Shown in pieces: positions 24,257 to 34,041 of a stretch of DNA of 64,000 nucleotides; position 1 is the first letter of the stretch, and every line of letters begins with the position of its first letter. Source of the stretch: Aliidiomarina maris (GTDB taxonomy: Bacteria; Pseudomonadota; Gammaproteobacteria; Enterobacterales; Alteromonadaceae); NCBI RefSeq assembly GCF_003987335.1, contig NZ_PIPK01000002.1, positions 1 to 64,000 of the forward strand, written 5' to 3'. The position numbers and the translations under genes were made by a program. The notes beneath the pieces are model-generated. The model did not search any database, had not been told where the DNA came from, and saw nothing but the letters and a program-made list of their open reading frames with translations.

Positions 24257-25399
24257 ATGGTCAGTGGCATAGCAAGTTCAACCATGAGCTCGCAGCTCAC
24301 CGCCGATTCTGCGGTCGAACGCTTAGTGCAACAGTTGTTGGAGCAATGCGCCGTGCAGCAAGCGTCCGATCTGCATATAGAGCCTGCTCAGCACGGGTAT
24401 CGTGTGCGCTTGCGGTTACTTGGAAGTTTGCAGCCAATTGCGCATATCAGTGCGCAATTGGCGCCCCGGGTGCTGGCACATATTAAGGTCTTGGCCCAGC
24501 TCGACATCACCGAGCGTCGGCTGCCCCAGGATGGTCGTTGTCGTTTCTCGGTTGCTGGGCGCACGCTGGATTGCCGCGTCAATACCACCCCAACCTTGAA
24601 CGGGGAAAAGCTGGTCATGCGTATGCTGGGTGCCGGCCACACGGTGAACGAACCGAGCGAGCCGTACACCGAGCATAGCGCAGGTATCGAACTGACCGCC
24701 CAGCAACGTATGCAACAGGCGGGTTTACTAAGTGAACAGCAACAGTTGCTGACCACGGCCCTTGCTCAACGTGAAGGCTTGATTCTTACTACGGGGCCAA
24801 CGGGGAGCGGCAAAACTCAAACGCTGTATACGCTATTGCATGCACTGCACGATGACAGTCGTAACATCAGTACGGTGGAAGACCCTGTGGAAGTTGATTT
24901 GGCAGGGGTGAATCAAATTAACGTCAACCCAGCCGTTGGGTTTAGTTTTGCCCAAGCCTTACGCGCACTGATGCGCCAAGATCCCGATGTGATTATGGTC
25001 GGCGAAATCCGTGACGCAGAAACGGCGATGATGGCCTGCCAAGCCGCGCAAACTGGTCACTTAGTGCTGGCTACCTTACATGCGTCGAGCCCACTTAGCG
25101 CATTAATCCGCTTGCAGCAACTGGGCGTCGATGGGTATCAGCTCGCCGCCAGCTTGCTGGTGTTGCTGAATCAGCGCTTGGTGAAAGTAACCCACCACGG
25201 TCACACCCAGCGCATCGGCGTGTACGAGGCGGTGGCAATGCATCCGCCACTGCGTGCGGCGCTATTAGCGAACCAACATTGCGCAACTTACTGGCAGGAC
25301 ATCGATGCGGCCTGTTGTGGCCAAACCACATTGGCAGAAGCAGAAGCGTGGCATCGCCGCGCCCTTGAAAGCTGCGAGGTGCCCGCTGATGCCAGCTAA
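24257..25399 (+). CDS. pilB: Type IV pilus assembly ATPase PilB (short HofB-like form)
   Basis: The motor ATPase for pilus extension. The 380-residue version (ATG at 24257, just after the pilA stop) has the N2 domain ASDLHIEP, Walker A GPTGSGKT (180-187), the Asp box VEDPVE, Walker B VIMVGEIRDAE (245-255) and the His box LATLHASSPL. Compared with usual PilB proteins (over 550 residues) it lacks the N1 domain. It also lacks the four-cysteine zinc region: the sequence goes from LLVLLNQRLVKVTHH directly to RIGVYEAV. That makes it closer to E. coli HofB. Frames starting earlier lie within pilA. Confidence 0.88.
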   Translation: MVSGIASSTMSSQLTADSAVERLVQQLLEQCAVQQASDLHIEPAQHGYRVRLRLLGSLQPIAHISAQLAPRVLAHIKVLAQLDITERRLPQDGRCRFSVAGRTLDCRVNTTPTLNGEKLVMRMLGAGHTVNEPSEPYTEHSAGIELTAQQRMQQAGLLSEQQQLLTTALAQREGLILTTGPTGSGKTQTLYTLLHALHDDSRNISTVEDPVEVDLAGVNQINVNPAVGFSFAQALRALMRQDPDVIMVGEIRDAETAMMACQAAQTGHLVLATLHASSPLSALIRLQQLGVDGYQLAASLLVLLNQRLVKVTHHGHTQRIGVYEAVAMHPPLRAALLANQHCATYWQDIDAACCGQTTLAEAEAWHRRALESCEVPADAS

Positions 25400-26618
25400 A
25401 TTTAATCTGCAACAATACTGGCAAAGTTTTCACGCTTGGCACTGGCGGGGTCAAAGCCGCCAGGGCTTGAAGTTGCGTGGGGTCGCTTTTAGCCCGCCTG
25501 CGATTTTGCGCCTGAACCTTTGGCAACAAGGCATTGTGCTCAAGCGCACGCGGCATGTGCGTCAACGCGCGCTATATGGTCAGCGTCTGCAACAATGGCA
25601 ATTAGACTTCACCAAAGCATGGTTAAGCCTGTTAAAGGCCGGTATTCCGCAGTTAGAGGCACTGAGCTTGCTGCAACAGCAAGCGCAGCATGCCCAAGTC
25701 GCGCGCTGGCTCACGCGTATCTCGCAGCGCCTGCACGCGGGGGTGCCATTACACCAAAGCTTGGCACAATCAGGTGCTGGCTTTAGTCACCAATATTGTC
25801 GCTTGGTAGAAGTGGGCGAGAATAGCGGCAGCTTAAGCCAAATTCTGCAACGCATTGTCAGCCAAAGTGAATTGCGTATTGCCCAACGTCGAGCGCTGAA
25901 GAAGGCACTCACCTACCCGATGGTGGTGCTTGGGGTGGCGGCGTTGGTAGTGGTCGCCATGCTTTACTTTGTCGTGCCGCAGTTTGTGGCTATGTATCAG
26001 CAAATGAATGCGGAGATTCCAGCCGCCACGGCACTGCTTATTCGCACCGCAGAACAACTGCAACAAGGCAGCACTTGGGCGCTGCTGAGCCTGCCCATCG
26101 CAGTCTTGCTGCTCATCCCCTGGCTATTACGTAGCGCTTTAAATTCCGCTCAATTAAGTCGCTGGGTGTATCGCTTACCGTATTTGGGTGCGTATTTAGC
26201 CCGCAGCCATGTGTTACACGATATGGCGACATTACAATTGGCCTACGCCAGTGCGATGCCGCTCACGGATGCTTGCCAACTCACCGCCCGCAGTGCCCCG
26301 AGTGCGCTGATGCGCCAACATTGGCAACAATGTGGGCGCTTACTTGCCAGCGGCTCAAGCTTGGATGAAATCTTACAGCAGCACCCGTTAATGCCCGAAG
26401 ACGCCATTCGCCATGTGCGCATTGGTGAGCAAAGTGGGCGCTTACTTGAACAACTTGAGCAGCTTATTGCCACGTGGCAGCAGCGCGCCGACGATGCCCA
26501 AGGGCGATATCTAAAGGCCCTTGAGCCAGCGTTTTTATTACTTACTGGCGGGCTCACGGCGGGCATTCTGATGGCGCTGTATATTCCGCTCTTTCAGCTT
26601 GGCCAGTTGGTGGGGTAA
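25389..26618 (+). CDS. pilC: Type IV pilus inner-membrane platform protein
   Basis: The 409-residue protein has two T2SF/GspF domains, each with FTKAWLSLLKAGIPQLEAL- and DMATLQLAYASAMPLTDAC-type repeats. Three membrane helices are visible (VLGVAALVVVAMLYFVVPQFV, LLSLPIAVLLLIPWLL and the C-terminal LLTGGLTAGILMALYIPLFQL). PilC anchors the pilus motor in the inner membrane and couples PilB to pilin insertion. The start ATG at 25389 overlaps the end of pilB by 11 bases; the first 50 residues are rich in W, H, Q and R. Confidence 0.93.
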   Translation: MPAKFNLQQYWQSFHAWHWRGQSRQGLKLRGVAFSPPAILRLNLWQQGIVLKRTRHVRQRALYGQRLQQWQLDFTKAWLSLLKAGIPQLEALSLLQQQAQHAQVARWLTRISQRLHAGVPLHQSLAQSGAGFSHQYCRLVEVGENSGSLSQILQRIVSQSELRIAQRRALKKALTYPMVVLGVAALVVVAMLYFVVPQFVAMYQQMNAEIPAATALLIRTAEQLQQGSTWALLSLPIAVLLLIPWLLRSALNSAQLSRWVYRLPYLGAYLARSHVLHDMATLQLAYASAMPLTDACQLTARSAPSALMRQHWQQCGRLLASGSSLDEILQQHPLMPEDAIRHVRIGEQSGRLLEQLEQLIATWQQRADDAQGRYLKALEPAFLLLTGGLTAGILMALYIPLFQLGQLVG

Positions 26619-26645
26619 ACTGGGGTAACTTTAAGGAGCGCTCTA

Positions 26646-27527
26646 ATGGATGTCACCCAACTACCCGCAAGTTGGCTTTATATATTTGCCGCTTTATTCG
26701 GTTTAGTATTCGGTAGCTTTTTCAATGTGGTCATTGCGCGCCTGCCGGTGATGATGCAGCGCGCATGGCAACGCGAGGTTGCAGCTGCAAGCCAAGCCCC
26801 GGCTACTAAAACAAAAGCTTCTCACGCCGATACAGCGCCATTTAATCTAGCCACCCCGCGGTCGCAATGCCCACAGTGCAAACAGCCAGTGGCCGCGCGC
26901 GACAATATTCCGGTACTTAGCTATATCTTACTGCGCGGTCGCTGTCGCCATTGCAGCACCCGGATTAGCGTGCGTTACCCGGCGGTTGAGCTGTTAAGCG
27001 CAGGCTTAATTGTGCTCAGCTTAACTGTGTTTGGTTTTAGCGCCGAAGCATTGGCTTATACCGTCTTGCTCTGGTTTTTACTCGTGCTCAGCATGATTGA
27101 CCTGGACCACATGCTGCTGCCTGATCAACTGACGTTGCCACTCATGTGGCTGGGGCTACTAGGGTCAATCAGCGTGCTTCCAGTCAGCCCAACCGACGCG
27201 ATTATCGGTGCGGTTGTGGGTTACGCTTTCCTATGGTCGCTGTTTTGGTTGTTTAAACTGCTCACCGGCAAAGAAGGGTTGGGCTATGGCGATTTTAAAT
27301 TGCTTGCGGCCCTAGGTGCCTGGCTGGGCTGGCAGCTGTTGCCGATGGTCGTGCTACTCGCGTCTTTAGCTGGGGCGTTAGTCGGCATTGGCTTAATTGT
27401 GACGAAGCGCAAAGCCCAAGGCACACCGCTGCCATTTGGGCCATTCTTAGCCATGGGTGGCGTCGCCGCTTTATTGGTCGGCGATAACTTGTACCATTGG
27501 TACTGGCAATGGGCGGGCTTAGTATGA
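26646..27527 (+). CDS. pilD: Prepilin peptidase / N-methyltransferase
   Basis: The inner-membrane aspartic protease that cleaves pilin leaders and methylates the new N-terminus. The 293-residue protein has the cytoplasmic four-cysteine zinc motif CPQC (75-78) and CRHC (100-103), and the two catalytic Asp motifs in MIDLDHMLLPD and LGYGDFKLL, among about eight helices. A 30-residue Ala/Lys/Thr insertion (about 43-72) precedes the cysteines. AAGGAG lies ahead of the ATG. Its stop overlaps the coaE start. Confidence 0.95.
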   Translation: MDVTQLPASWLYIFAALFGLVFGSFFNVVIARLPVMMQRAWQREVAAASQAPATKTKASHADTAPFNLATPRSQCPQCKQPVAARDNIPVLSYILLRGRCRHCSTRISVRYPAVELLSAGLIVLSLTVFGFSAEALAYTVLLWFLLVLSMIDLDHMLLPDQLTLPLMWLGLLGSISVLPVSPTDAIIGAVVGYAFLWSLFWLFKLLTGKEGLGYGDFKLLAALGAWLGWQLLPMVVLLASLAGALVGIGLIVTKRKAQGTPLPFGPFLAMGGVAALLVGDNLYHWYWQWAGLV

Positions 27528-28129
27528 GCAACTTTGTTGTCGGCGTAACCGGCGGTATCGGTAGCGGTAAAACCACGGTCACCGATGCCTTTGCGCGCTT
27601 AGGTATTGAAGTCATCGATGCTGATGTGATTGCCCGTGAAGTGGTGGCGCCTGGCTCCGAAGCCTTGGATGCCATCGCTGCACATTTTGGTGAGCAAGCG
27701 CTCACTGCTGCGGGCGAGCTCAACCGCGCATGGCTGCGCCAGCAAGTGTTTGCGAATGATGGCCACAAACAATGGCTCAACCAATTACTTCACCCACGTA
27801 TTCGCGATAGCATCGTCACCCAGTTAGGCGCCGCACAATCACCCTATGCGATACTGTCCGCGCCCTTATTGCTGGAAAATAAACTGACGTATTTAACCCA
27901 GCGAGTACTGGTGATTGATGTCAGTGAAGACACTCAACTTGCCCGCACGATGGCACGCGATAGTAACGACGAAGCCCAGGTGCGCGCAATTATGCAGGCA
28001 CAAATGCCGCGCAGCGAGCGCGTGGCTCAAGCCGATGACGTACTCAATAATGACGGTTCACTGCAAGATGTGTATGATCAAGTGGCTCGCTTGCATTCGC
28101 AGTACCTACAGTTGGCGCAAGACGAGTGA
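27524..28129 (+). CDS. coaE: Dephospho-CoA kinase
   Basis: Catalyses the last step of CoA synthesis, phosphorylating dephospho-CoA at the 3'-OH. The 201-residue protein begins MSNFVVGVTGGIGSGKTTV with the P-loop at about 9-16, followed by DADVIAREVV and the LLLENKL region of the family. I chose the ATG at 27524 because it overlaps the pilD stop (ATGA), as usual in pilD-coaE operons; the longer frame would run into pilD. Confidence 0.95.
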   Translation: MSNFVVGVTGGIGSGKTTVTDAFARLGIEVIDADVIAREVVAPGSEALDAIAAHFGEQALTAAGELNRAWLRQQVFANDGHKQWLNQLLHPRIRDSIVTQLGAAQSPYAILSAPLLLENKLTYLTQRVLVIDVSEDTQLARTMARDSNDEAQVRAIMQAQMPRSERVAQADDVLNNDGSLQDVYDQVARLHSQYLQLAQDE

Positions 28130-28162
28130 CATTCACCACGCAAACACCCAAAGGTTGTCTTT

Positions 28163-28348
28163 ATGAATATAGTTGTCCGCTGTCCGACCTGTGAAAAGCC
28201 TGTGCCATGGGGTCCAGAGTCAGCATCTCGCCCGTTTTGCAGCGACCGCTGTCGGTTAATCGATTTAGGTGAATGGGCAAACGAGGAAAAGGTTATTCCG
28301 GGTGAGGAACTACCGCCGATGACTGACCAAGGTCACGACGAGTATTAA
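28163..28348 (+). CDS. yacG: DNA gyrase inhibitor YacG, zinc protein
   Basis: A 61-residue protein with the zinc site C-P-T-C (9-12) and [15 protein letters not shown] (C-x3-C). YacG binds GyrB and blocks DNA binding in E. coli. It follows coaE as in most gammaproteobacteria and ends convergent with mutT. Confidence 0.93.
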   Translation: MNIVVRCPTCEKPVPWGPESASRPFCSDRCRLIDLGEWANEEKVIPGEELPPMTDQGHDEY

Positions 28349-28365
28349 CTATAAGCTTTAAGCGC

Positions 28366-28767
28366 TTACGGCTGCTGCGCCAGTAAGCGCTCTAATATCG
28401 GTACGTTGCCGGCAGGGAACGGGTAAGCGTCGAGTTCACGGCGCGCCACCCAAAGCCACTCTTGGCCTTCGAGCCCCTTCGCCTGACCATTAAAGGCAGT
28501 CACCTGCCAAACGTCTAAACGCACCCGCTTGTCTGGGTAGGCATGCTCAATGACCGTTAAGGGCGCACACTCGGTCACTTCAATATTCATTTCTTCGAGT
28601 AGTTCACGGGCGAGTGCGTGTTGCACGCTTTCACCCGCTTCTACTTTACCACCCGGAAACTCCCACAAGTTGCCTTGGTGTTGGTGCGCGGCACGGCGGC
28701 TGATAAGAATTTCCCCTGCAGGGTTTTCTACCACGCCCACCGCGACATGAACCACTTTGGTACTCAT
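28366..28767 (-). CDS. mutT: Nudix hydrolase MutT (8-oxo-dGTP diphosphatase)
   Basis: The 133-residue protein has the complete Nudix box GGKVEAGESVQHALARELLEEMNIEV (G-x5-E-x7-R-E-x2-E-E). The N-terminal MSTKVVHVAVGVVENPAGEILISRR matches MutT, which removes 8-oxo-dGTP from the nucleotide pool. It is nine bases after the secA stop in the same direction, the conserved secA-mutT order. Confidence 0.92.
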   Translation of the reverse strand: MSTKVVHVAVGVVENPAGEILISRRAAHQHQGNLWEFPGGKVEAGESVQHALARELLEEMNIEVTECAPLTVIEHAYPDKRVRLDVWQVTAFNGQAKGLEGQEWLWVARRELDAYPFPAGNVPILERLLAQQP

Positions 28768-28776
28768 AGCAATGCC

Positions 28777-31506
28777 TTAGGTCAACTTACCGCAGCATTG
28801 CTTATACTTCTTGCCTGAACCACAAGGACATGGGTCATTACGACCTACCTTATCGCCTGCGCGCGCTGGTGTACCCGTAGGGGCACCAACAGGCAATGGG
28901 CGTTGGTTATCGGTGCCGCTGGTGGCTGCGCTTTCGTGCTGATACGAACGTGGGCCACTTTCTGACTTGCGACGCTGAGCTTCTACCGCTTCAACATCTT
29001 CTTCAGCGCGCACCTGAACTTTACTTAAAATGCTGATTACATCGACTTTCAAAGTCTCCAGCATTTGCATAAACAAGTCGTAAGATTCACGCTTATATTC
29101 TTGTTTCGGGTTCTTCTGCGCATAACCACGTAAGTGGATACCCTGACGCAACTGATCCATTGCCGCCAAGTGCTCTTTCCAATGCTGGTCAAGGCTTTGC
29201 AGCATCACCGCTTTTTCAAACTGACGCAGTACTTTCTCGCCAACCCGGGCTTCTTTGGCCTTATACGCGTTTGCGGCTTCTTCAATGATGCGTTCACGCA
29301 AGGTTTCTTCGAACAGCTTGTCGTCTTCATCCAGCCATTTTTGGATTGGCAGTTCTAGATCAAAGTCAGCACGTAAGCGGTCTTCAAGGCCGCTGATATT
29401 CCACAGCTCGTCTAAAGAACCTGGTGCAATGTATTCGCTGATCACATCTTCGAAAACGTCGTCACGAATGCGGCTGATGGTTTCTTCAATATCACCTTCG
29501 TCCAGTAGTTCGTTGCGCTGCTCGTACACCACCTTACGTTGGTCGTTGGCCACATCGTCAAACTCAAGCAACTGCTTACGGATATCAAAGTTGCGTGCTT
29601 CGACTTTACGCTGCGCATTCTCAATCGCTTTGGTCACCCACGGGTGCTCAATCGCTTCGCCTTCCTTCATGCCTAAACGCTTCATCATAGCGCCCATGCG
29701 GTCAGTGGCAAAAATACGCATTAAACCGTCTTCTAATGATAAGTAGAAACGTGATGAACCTGGGTCACCTTGACGACCGGCACGACCACGTAGCTGGTTA
29801 TCGATACGACGCGATTCGTGACGCTCAGTACCGATAATGTGTAAGCCACCGGCTGCTTTGACTTCGTCATGGCGCTTTTGCCATGCTTCACGTGCTTTCT
29901 TGACCTGCTCTTCGGTGACTTCTTTGTCCATCGCATCAAGTTCAGCCTGCCAGTTACCACCTAGCACGATGTCCGTACCACGACCGGCCATGTTGGTCGC
30001 AATGGTGACCGCGCCCGCTTTACCGGCTTGGGCAATAATTTCCGCTTCCTGAGCGTGGAACTTAGCATTCAATACCGCATGCTTAATTTTGGCTTTCTTC
30101 AGTAACCGCGACACCAGCTCTGAGCTCTCAATCGAGCTGGTACCCACCAATACCGGGCGCTTTTCTTTGATGCACAGCTTGATGTCATCAATAATCGCTT
30201 TGTATTTGTCTTCTGCGTTTAAGAAAATCAAATCTGCGCGGTCGTCACGCACCATATCTTTGTTGGTTGGCACCACCACAGTTTCCAAGCCATAAATAGA
30301 CTGGAACTCGAACGCTTCGGTGTCAGCCGTACCTGTCATACCCGCTAACTTGTCATACAAGCGGAAGAAGTTCTGGAAGGTAATCGATGCCAATGTCTGG
30401 TTTTCGTTTTGAATCTTCACGCCTTCTTTGGCTTCCACCGCTTGGTGTAAACCTTCAGACCAGCGACGGCCTTCCATGGTACGACCGGTATGTTCATCGA
30501 CAATCACGATTTGACCGTCTTTAACGATGTAATCGACGTCTTTTTGGAACAAGTGATGCGCGCGTAAGGCGGCATTGATATGGTGCAACAAGCTGATGTT
30601 TGAAGCTGAGTACAACGACTGACCTTCTTCTAACAGGCCTTCTTGCTGCATAATTTCTTCAATATGCTCTTGGCCGTATTCCGTCAGGTGCAACTGACGC
30701 GCTTTTTCGTCAATGGTGAAGTCGCCGGTTTCACCCACTTCTTCGCCATTTTCCATAAGCTGACGCTTGAGGTTTGGCACTATGGTGTTCATGCGCATAT
30801 ACAGCTCTGAGCTGTCTTCCGCGGCACCCGAGATAATCAACGGCGTACGTGCTTCGTCGATTAAGATTGAGTCAACCTCATCGACAATGGCGTAATGTAA
30901 TGGGCGCTGCACGCGATCTTGCGGGCTAAACGCCATGTTGTCGCGCAGGTAGTCAAAACCAAACTCATTGTTGGTGCCATATAAAATATCGGCTTGATAG
31001 GCGCTGCGCTTTTCCTGGGGCGGCATGCCAGCGACATTACACGCCACTGTCATTCCCAGGAATTCAAATAATGGACGGCTCCATTCCGCGTCACGGCGCG
31101 CAAGGTAGTCGTTCACGGTAATGATGTGGACGCCACGGTCAGTCAGTGCGTTCAGGTAAGCTGGCAAGGTCGCGGTTAAGGTTTTACCTTCACCGGTACG
31201 CATTTCCGCAATTTTATGGTCGTTTAAGATCATGCCGCCGATAAGCTGCACGTCAAAGTGACGCATTTCGAATACGCGCTTACTGGCTTCGCGCACCGTC
31301 GCAAATGCTTCAGGAATTAGGTCGTTTAACTTAGCGCCTTGCTCTAAGCGCTGCTTGAACTCTAAGGTTTTGGCACGCAGCGCATCGTCACTTAATTGCT
31401 CGTACTCACTTTCCAGGGCGTTGACTTGGTTGGCCACTTTACGCAGCTGGCGAATAATACGGTCGTTGCGGCTGCCAAAAAGGCGCTTAAAAAGACTGCT
31501 GATCAT
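28777..31506 (-). CDS. secA: Preprotein translocase ATPase SecA
   Basis: The 909-residue motor of the Sec system, which pushes preproteins through SecYEG. Walker A is seen in [14 protein letters not shown] (about residue 103), [19 protein letters not shown] follows, the DEAD-type nucleotide-binding folds are complete with GRGTDI and [12 protein letters not shown], and the C-terminal SecB/zinc motif [13 protein letters not shown] is intact. Length matches the family. In enterobacteria secM precedes secA; here an M23 peptidase gene lies 80 bases upstream and no SecM-like frame is visible. Confidence 0.98.
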   Translation of the reverse strand: MISSLFKRLFGSRNDRIIRQLRKVANQVNALESEYEQLSDDALRAKTLEFKQRLEQGAKLNDLIPEAFATVREASKRVFEMRHFDVQLIGGMILNDHKIAEMRTGEGKTLTATLPAYLNALTDRGVHIITVNDYLARRDAEWSRPLFEFLGMTVACNVAGMPPQEKRSAYQADILYGTNNEFGFDYLRDNMAFSPQDRVQRPLHYAIVDEVDSILIDEARTPLIISGAAEDSSELYMRMNTIVPNLKRQLMENGEEVGETGDFTIDEKARQLHLTEYGQEHIEEIMQQEGLLEEGQSLYSASNISLLHHINAALRAHHLFQKDVDYIVKDGQIVIVDEHTGRTMEGRRWSEGLHQAVEAKEGVKIQNENQTLASITFQNFFRLYDKLAGMTGTADTEAFEFQSIYGLETVVVPTNKDMVRDDRADLIFLNAEDKYKAIIDDIKLCIKEKRPVLVGTSSIESSELVSRLLKKAKIKHAVLNAKFHAQEAEIIAQAGKAGAVTIATNMAGRGTDIVLGGNWQAELDAMDKEVTEEQVKKAREAWQKRHDEVKAAGGLHIIGTERHESRRIDNQLRGRAGRQGDPGSSRFYLSLEDGLMRIFATDRMGAMMKRLGMKEGEAIEHPWVTKAIENAQRKVEARNFDIRKQLLEFDDVANDQRKVVYEQRNELLDEGDIEETISRIRDDVFEDVISEYIAPGSLDELWNISGLEDRLRADFDLELPIQKWLDEDDKLFEETLRERIIEEAANAYKAKEARVGEKVLRQFEKAVMLQSLDQHWKEHLAAMDQLRQGIHLRGYAQKNPKQEYKRESYDLFMQMLETLKVDVISILSKVQVRAEEDVEAVEAQRRKSESGPRSYQHESAATSGTDNQRPLPVGAPTGTPARAGDKVGRNDPCPCGSGKKYKQCCGKLT

Positions 31507-31586
31507 GAGTTGTATTCTGTCCTAATCCATCAAAAGTGTTGTCTGACTGCGAGCCTGCAGTCGCATCTTAGGTTAGCAGGTATTTG

Positions 31587-32519
31587 CTAACGTGCTTCAG
31601 CCGTGCGGCGCTGAATAAATGGGCTGGGGTTCACATGGCGCCCATTCTCTAAAACTTCGTAATGCACGTGTGGGCCGGTCGAGCGCCCGGTTGTACCGAC
31701 TGCGGCGATATGCTGACCCCGGGTCACTACATCACCGACGGCAACGTCAATCCGCTTCATGTGCGCATAACGCGTGCGCAGCCCGCCACCGTGGTCAATT
31801 TCAACCAACTTACCGTAACCTGCGCGGCGACCTGCAAACGTTACAATACCAGCACCGGTTGCGATAATCGGGTTACCTTCCGCACTGGCAAAGTCCATGC
31901 CGCGGTGCATACGGGGTGTACCGTTGAACGGGTCTTTGCGTACACCAAACGCCGACGACTGCCAACCTGATTCAATTGGGCGCCCGGAAATCTGACGTTC
32001 ATCATTCATATGGTGGCTAACCATCACAGACTCAAGTAGGCGCAGCTGTTTTTGTTTCTCATTAAGCTGCCCAAGCATGGCGTCTAAATCTTGCAACAAC
32101 GAATGGTCACTCACAGTCGGCCATTCGTTGGTGGTGATTTCAGGGCCGCCTACGGGTAACGGCTGGGAAAAATCGAACTCGCCTGGTTCAAGTTGCGCGA
32201 CTTCGGTCAAACGCTGACCAAGTGCTTCAAGGCGCAATATTTGCCCTTGCAGCTCGCCCACTTTCATCGTCATTGCCGATAATTCTTGCTCGGCATGACG
32301 ACGTACTTGCATCACGGCTTCGCTCTGCATCGCCAATTCCAGCTGTTGCTCGGTAATCCGCTGTTGCGCCAGCTGCTGGTCGACACCGTTGTATGACCAA
32401 GGCTGATGATAGCTAACCGCTAAAAACGCACTCAGGCCAACCAGCGACAATAAACGCCGACGGGTGAACTGAAATCCGAATTTAACTTTTCTGCCACGAT
32501 AAATAATTGATAAACTCAT
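31587..32519 (-). CDS. M23-family (LytM) peptidase, membrane-anchored
   Basis: The 310-residue protein has an N-terminal membrane helix (LLSLVGLSAFLAVSYHQPW region), a coiled coil (about 60-150: LAQQRITEQQLELAMQSEAV...) and a C-terminal LytM domain. The zinc ligands are in GMHRGMDFA (H-x3-D) and GPHVHYEVLENG (H-x-H). All ligands are present, so it is probably an active DD-endopeptidase of the periplasm, unlike EnvC/NlpD-type activators that lost them. The ATG at 32519 is preceded by GAAGAG; the longer frame overlaps the divergent gene. Its position before secA is typical for Alteromonadales-type genomes. Confidence 0.88.
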   Translation of the reverse strand: MSLSIIYRGRKVKFGFQFTRRRLLSLVGLSAFLAVSYHQPWSYNGVDQQLAQQRITEQQLELAMQSEAVMQVRRHAEQELSAMTMKVGELQGQILRLEALGQRLTEVAQLEPGEFDFSQPLPVGGPEITTNEWPTVSDHSLLQDLDAMLGQLNEKQKQLRLLESVMVSHHMNDERQISGRPIESGWQSSAFGVRKDPFNGTPRMHRGMDFASAEGNPIIATGAGIVTFAGRRAGYGKLVEIDHGGGLRTRYAHMKRIDVAVGDVVTRGQHIAAVGTTGRSTGPHVHYEVLENGRHVNPSPFIQRRTAEAR

Positions 32520-32547
32520 GCTACTACTCTTCACTTGCTGAGAATCT

Positions 32548-32871
32548 ATGATCCGCCGACGTACCAAGGACATTCGCCAGTTATTGCAACAAAGTAAACT
32601 CGGCTCGATACAGCAACGTAGTGAGCAGTTTCAGTTGTGGCAACGGTTATGGCAAGCATCGGTTCCTGCGGATTTAGCGCCGTTTTGTCGTTGTACCGCG
32701 GTGTCACAGGGGGTCATTAAAGTGGCTGTCGCCAGTGCCGCCTGGATTCCGCGTCTTCGCATGCTTGAGCCCCATCTTATTGATTATTTCAATCAATTTC
32801 TAGAACAACCTGTGCATGCATGTGAAATCAAAGTCGACCCCGAGTTAAGTCAAAGCGCTCGACGTCGCTAA
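32548..32871 (+). CDS. DciA/DUF721-family protein
   Basis: The 107-residue protein has the DUF721 pattern: basic N-terminus (MIRRRTKDIRQLLQQSK), a W-x-x-WQ motif (LWQRLWQASV) and a KH-like segment (GVIKVAVASAAWIPRLRMLEPHLIDYFN). DciA proteins recruit the replicative helicase DnaB in bacteria without DnaC. The family is usually next to lpxC or secA, as here. It is divergent from the M23 peptidase gene and convergent with lpxC. Confidence 0.85.
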   Translation: MIRRRTKDIRQLLQQSKLGSIQQRSEQFQLWQRLWQASVPADLAPFCRCTAVSQGVIKVAVASAAWIPRLRMLEPHLIDYFNQFLEQPVHACEIKVDPELSQSARRR

Positions 32872-32921
32872 CCCTCCATGGCGGCCAGTCTGTCTGGCAA
32901 TTTCCTAATCACTTAAAATAC

Positions 32922-32957
32922 AAAAGCGGCGCCTTGTGGGGCACCGCTTTAATTTTT
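32922..32957. terminator. Bidirectional terminator between dciA-like gene and lpxC
   Basis: AAAAGCGGCGCC...GGGGCACCGCTTTAATTTTTT forms a stem (AAAGCGG-GCCC / GGGGC-CCGCTTT with small mismatches) between two convergent genes, with A and T tracts on both sides. Confidence 0.75.
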
Positions 32958-32973
32958 TAGCTAATTCAACACA

Positions 32974-33888
32974 TTATGCAAGAACGGGCGATAAGTAGCT
33001 GATTGGAGACTCAACCCGCTCTTCTTCAAATGTGGTGAATTCCCAAGCTTCTTGGTTCTGCATCAGCGCGACCAATAGTTGGTTGTTCAATGCGTGGCCT
33101 GACTTATATGCACGTAAGTGGCCTAAAATGCTGTGCCCGCCCATGTATAAGTCGCCCACGGCGTCCAGAATTTTATGCTTTACGAACTCGTCGTCATAAC
33201 GCAGACCGTCGCTGTTTAACACGCGGAACTCGTCCAGTACGACTGCATTGTCGAAGCTACCACCCAGAGCTAAGTTGTGCTGACGTAACATTTCGATGTC
33301 TTTCATGAAACCGAAGGTACGTGCACGGCTGATGTCTTTAATAAAGTTTTGACTACTAAAGTCCATCGATACCACTTGGTTGGTGTCAGCAATCGCAGGG
33401 TGGTCAAAGTCGATAGCAAAGTCGATGCGGAACCCATTATGGGGTAACAGTTCCGCCCACTTGTCACCGTCTTCAACGCGAATTTTCTGCTTCACGCGGA
33501 CAAACTTCTTCGGCAGCATTTGCTCTTGCACGCCTGCTGACTGCAGCAGGTAGATAAATGGGTGCGAGCTACCGTCCATGATTGGAATCTCATGGCTGTC
33601 TACTTCGACGATCAGGTTATCAATGCCCATGCCTGCGATGGCTGCCAGTAAGTGCTCAACGGTAGAAACGCGCACGTTCTCGTCGTTGATCAAGCAGGTA
33701 CACATCCGCGTGTCACGCACAAGTTCAGGTTCAGCCTTGATTTCTACGGCTGGGTTCAAATCGACACGACGAAACACAATACCGGTATTCGCCGCTGCTG
33801 GAAGCAACGCCAAATTGACCTTATTGCCTTTGTGCAAGCCGACACCCGTGGTGCGGATAGCTTGCTGGATAGTCCGTTGTCTAATCAT
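32974..33888 (-). CDS. lpxC: UDP-3-O-acyl-N-acetylglucosamine deacetylase
   Basis: The zinc amidase of the committed step in lipid A synthesis. The 304-residue protein starts [21 protein letters not shown] (ATG at 33888, GAGG upstream). It contains the zinc ligand motif [18 protein letters not shown], the [11 protein letters not shown] ligands and the [18 protein letters not shown] catalytic His region. A longer frame to 34005 has no homology. It follows ftsZ by 150 bases, the standard end of the dcw cluster. Confidence 0.97.
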   Translation of the reverse strand: MIRQRTIQQAIRTTGVGLHKGNKVNLALLPAAANTGIVFRRVDLNPAVEIKAEPELVRDTRMCTCLINDENVRVSTVEHLLAAIAGMGIDNLIVEVDSHEIPIMDGSSHPFIYLLQSAGVQEQMLPKKFVRVKQKIRVEDGDKWAELLPHNGFRIDFAIDFDHPAIADTNQVVSMDFSSQNFIKDISRARTFGFMKDIEMLRQHNLALGGSFDNAVVLDEFRVLNSDGLRYDDEFVKHKILDAVGDLYMGGHSILGHLRAYKSGHALNNQLLVALMQNQEAWEFTTFEEERVESPISYLSPVLA

Positions 33889-34041
33889 AGGAACCTCACA
33901 CTTTTCTTGTTGCATGACCTCTGCGTGCAAGACTTTCAAGTCTTGAGCGCACGAGTCAATGCGGCACTGGTCCGCCCTGTCCTGAGCGGTCGGCCAATAT
34001 AACAAACATTAAAGCATCGGTCAAACCATAACCGTTCGTAA

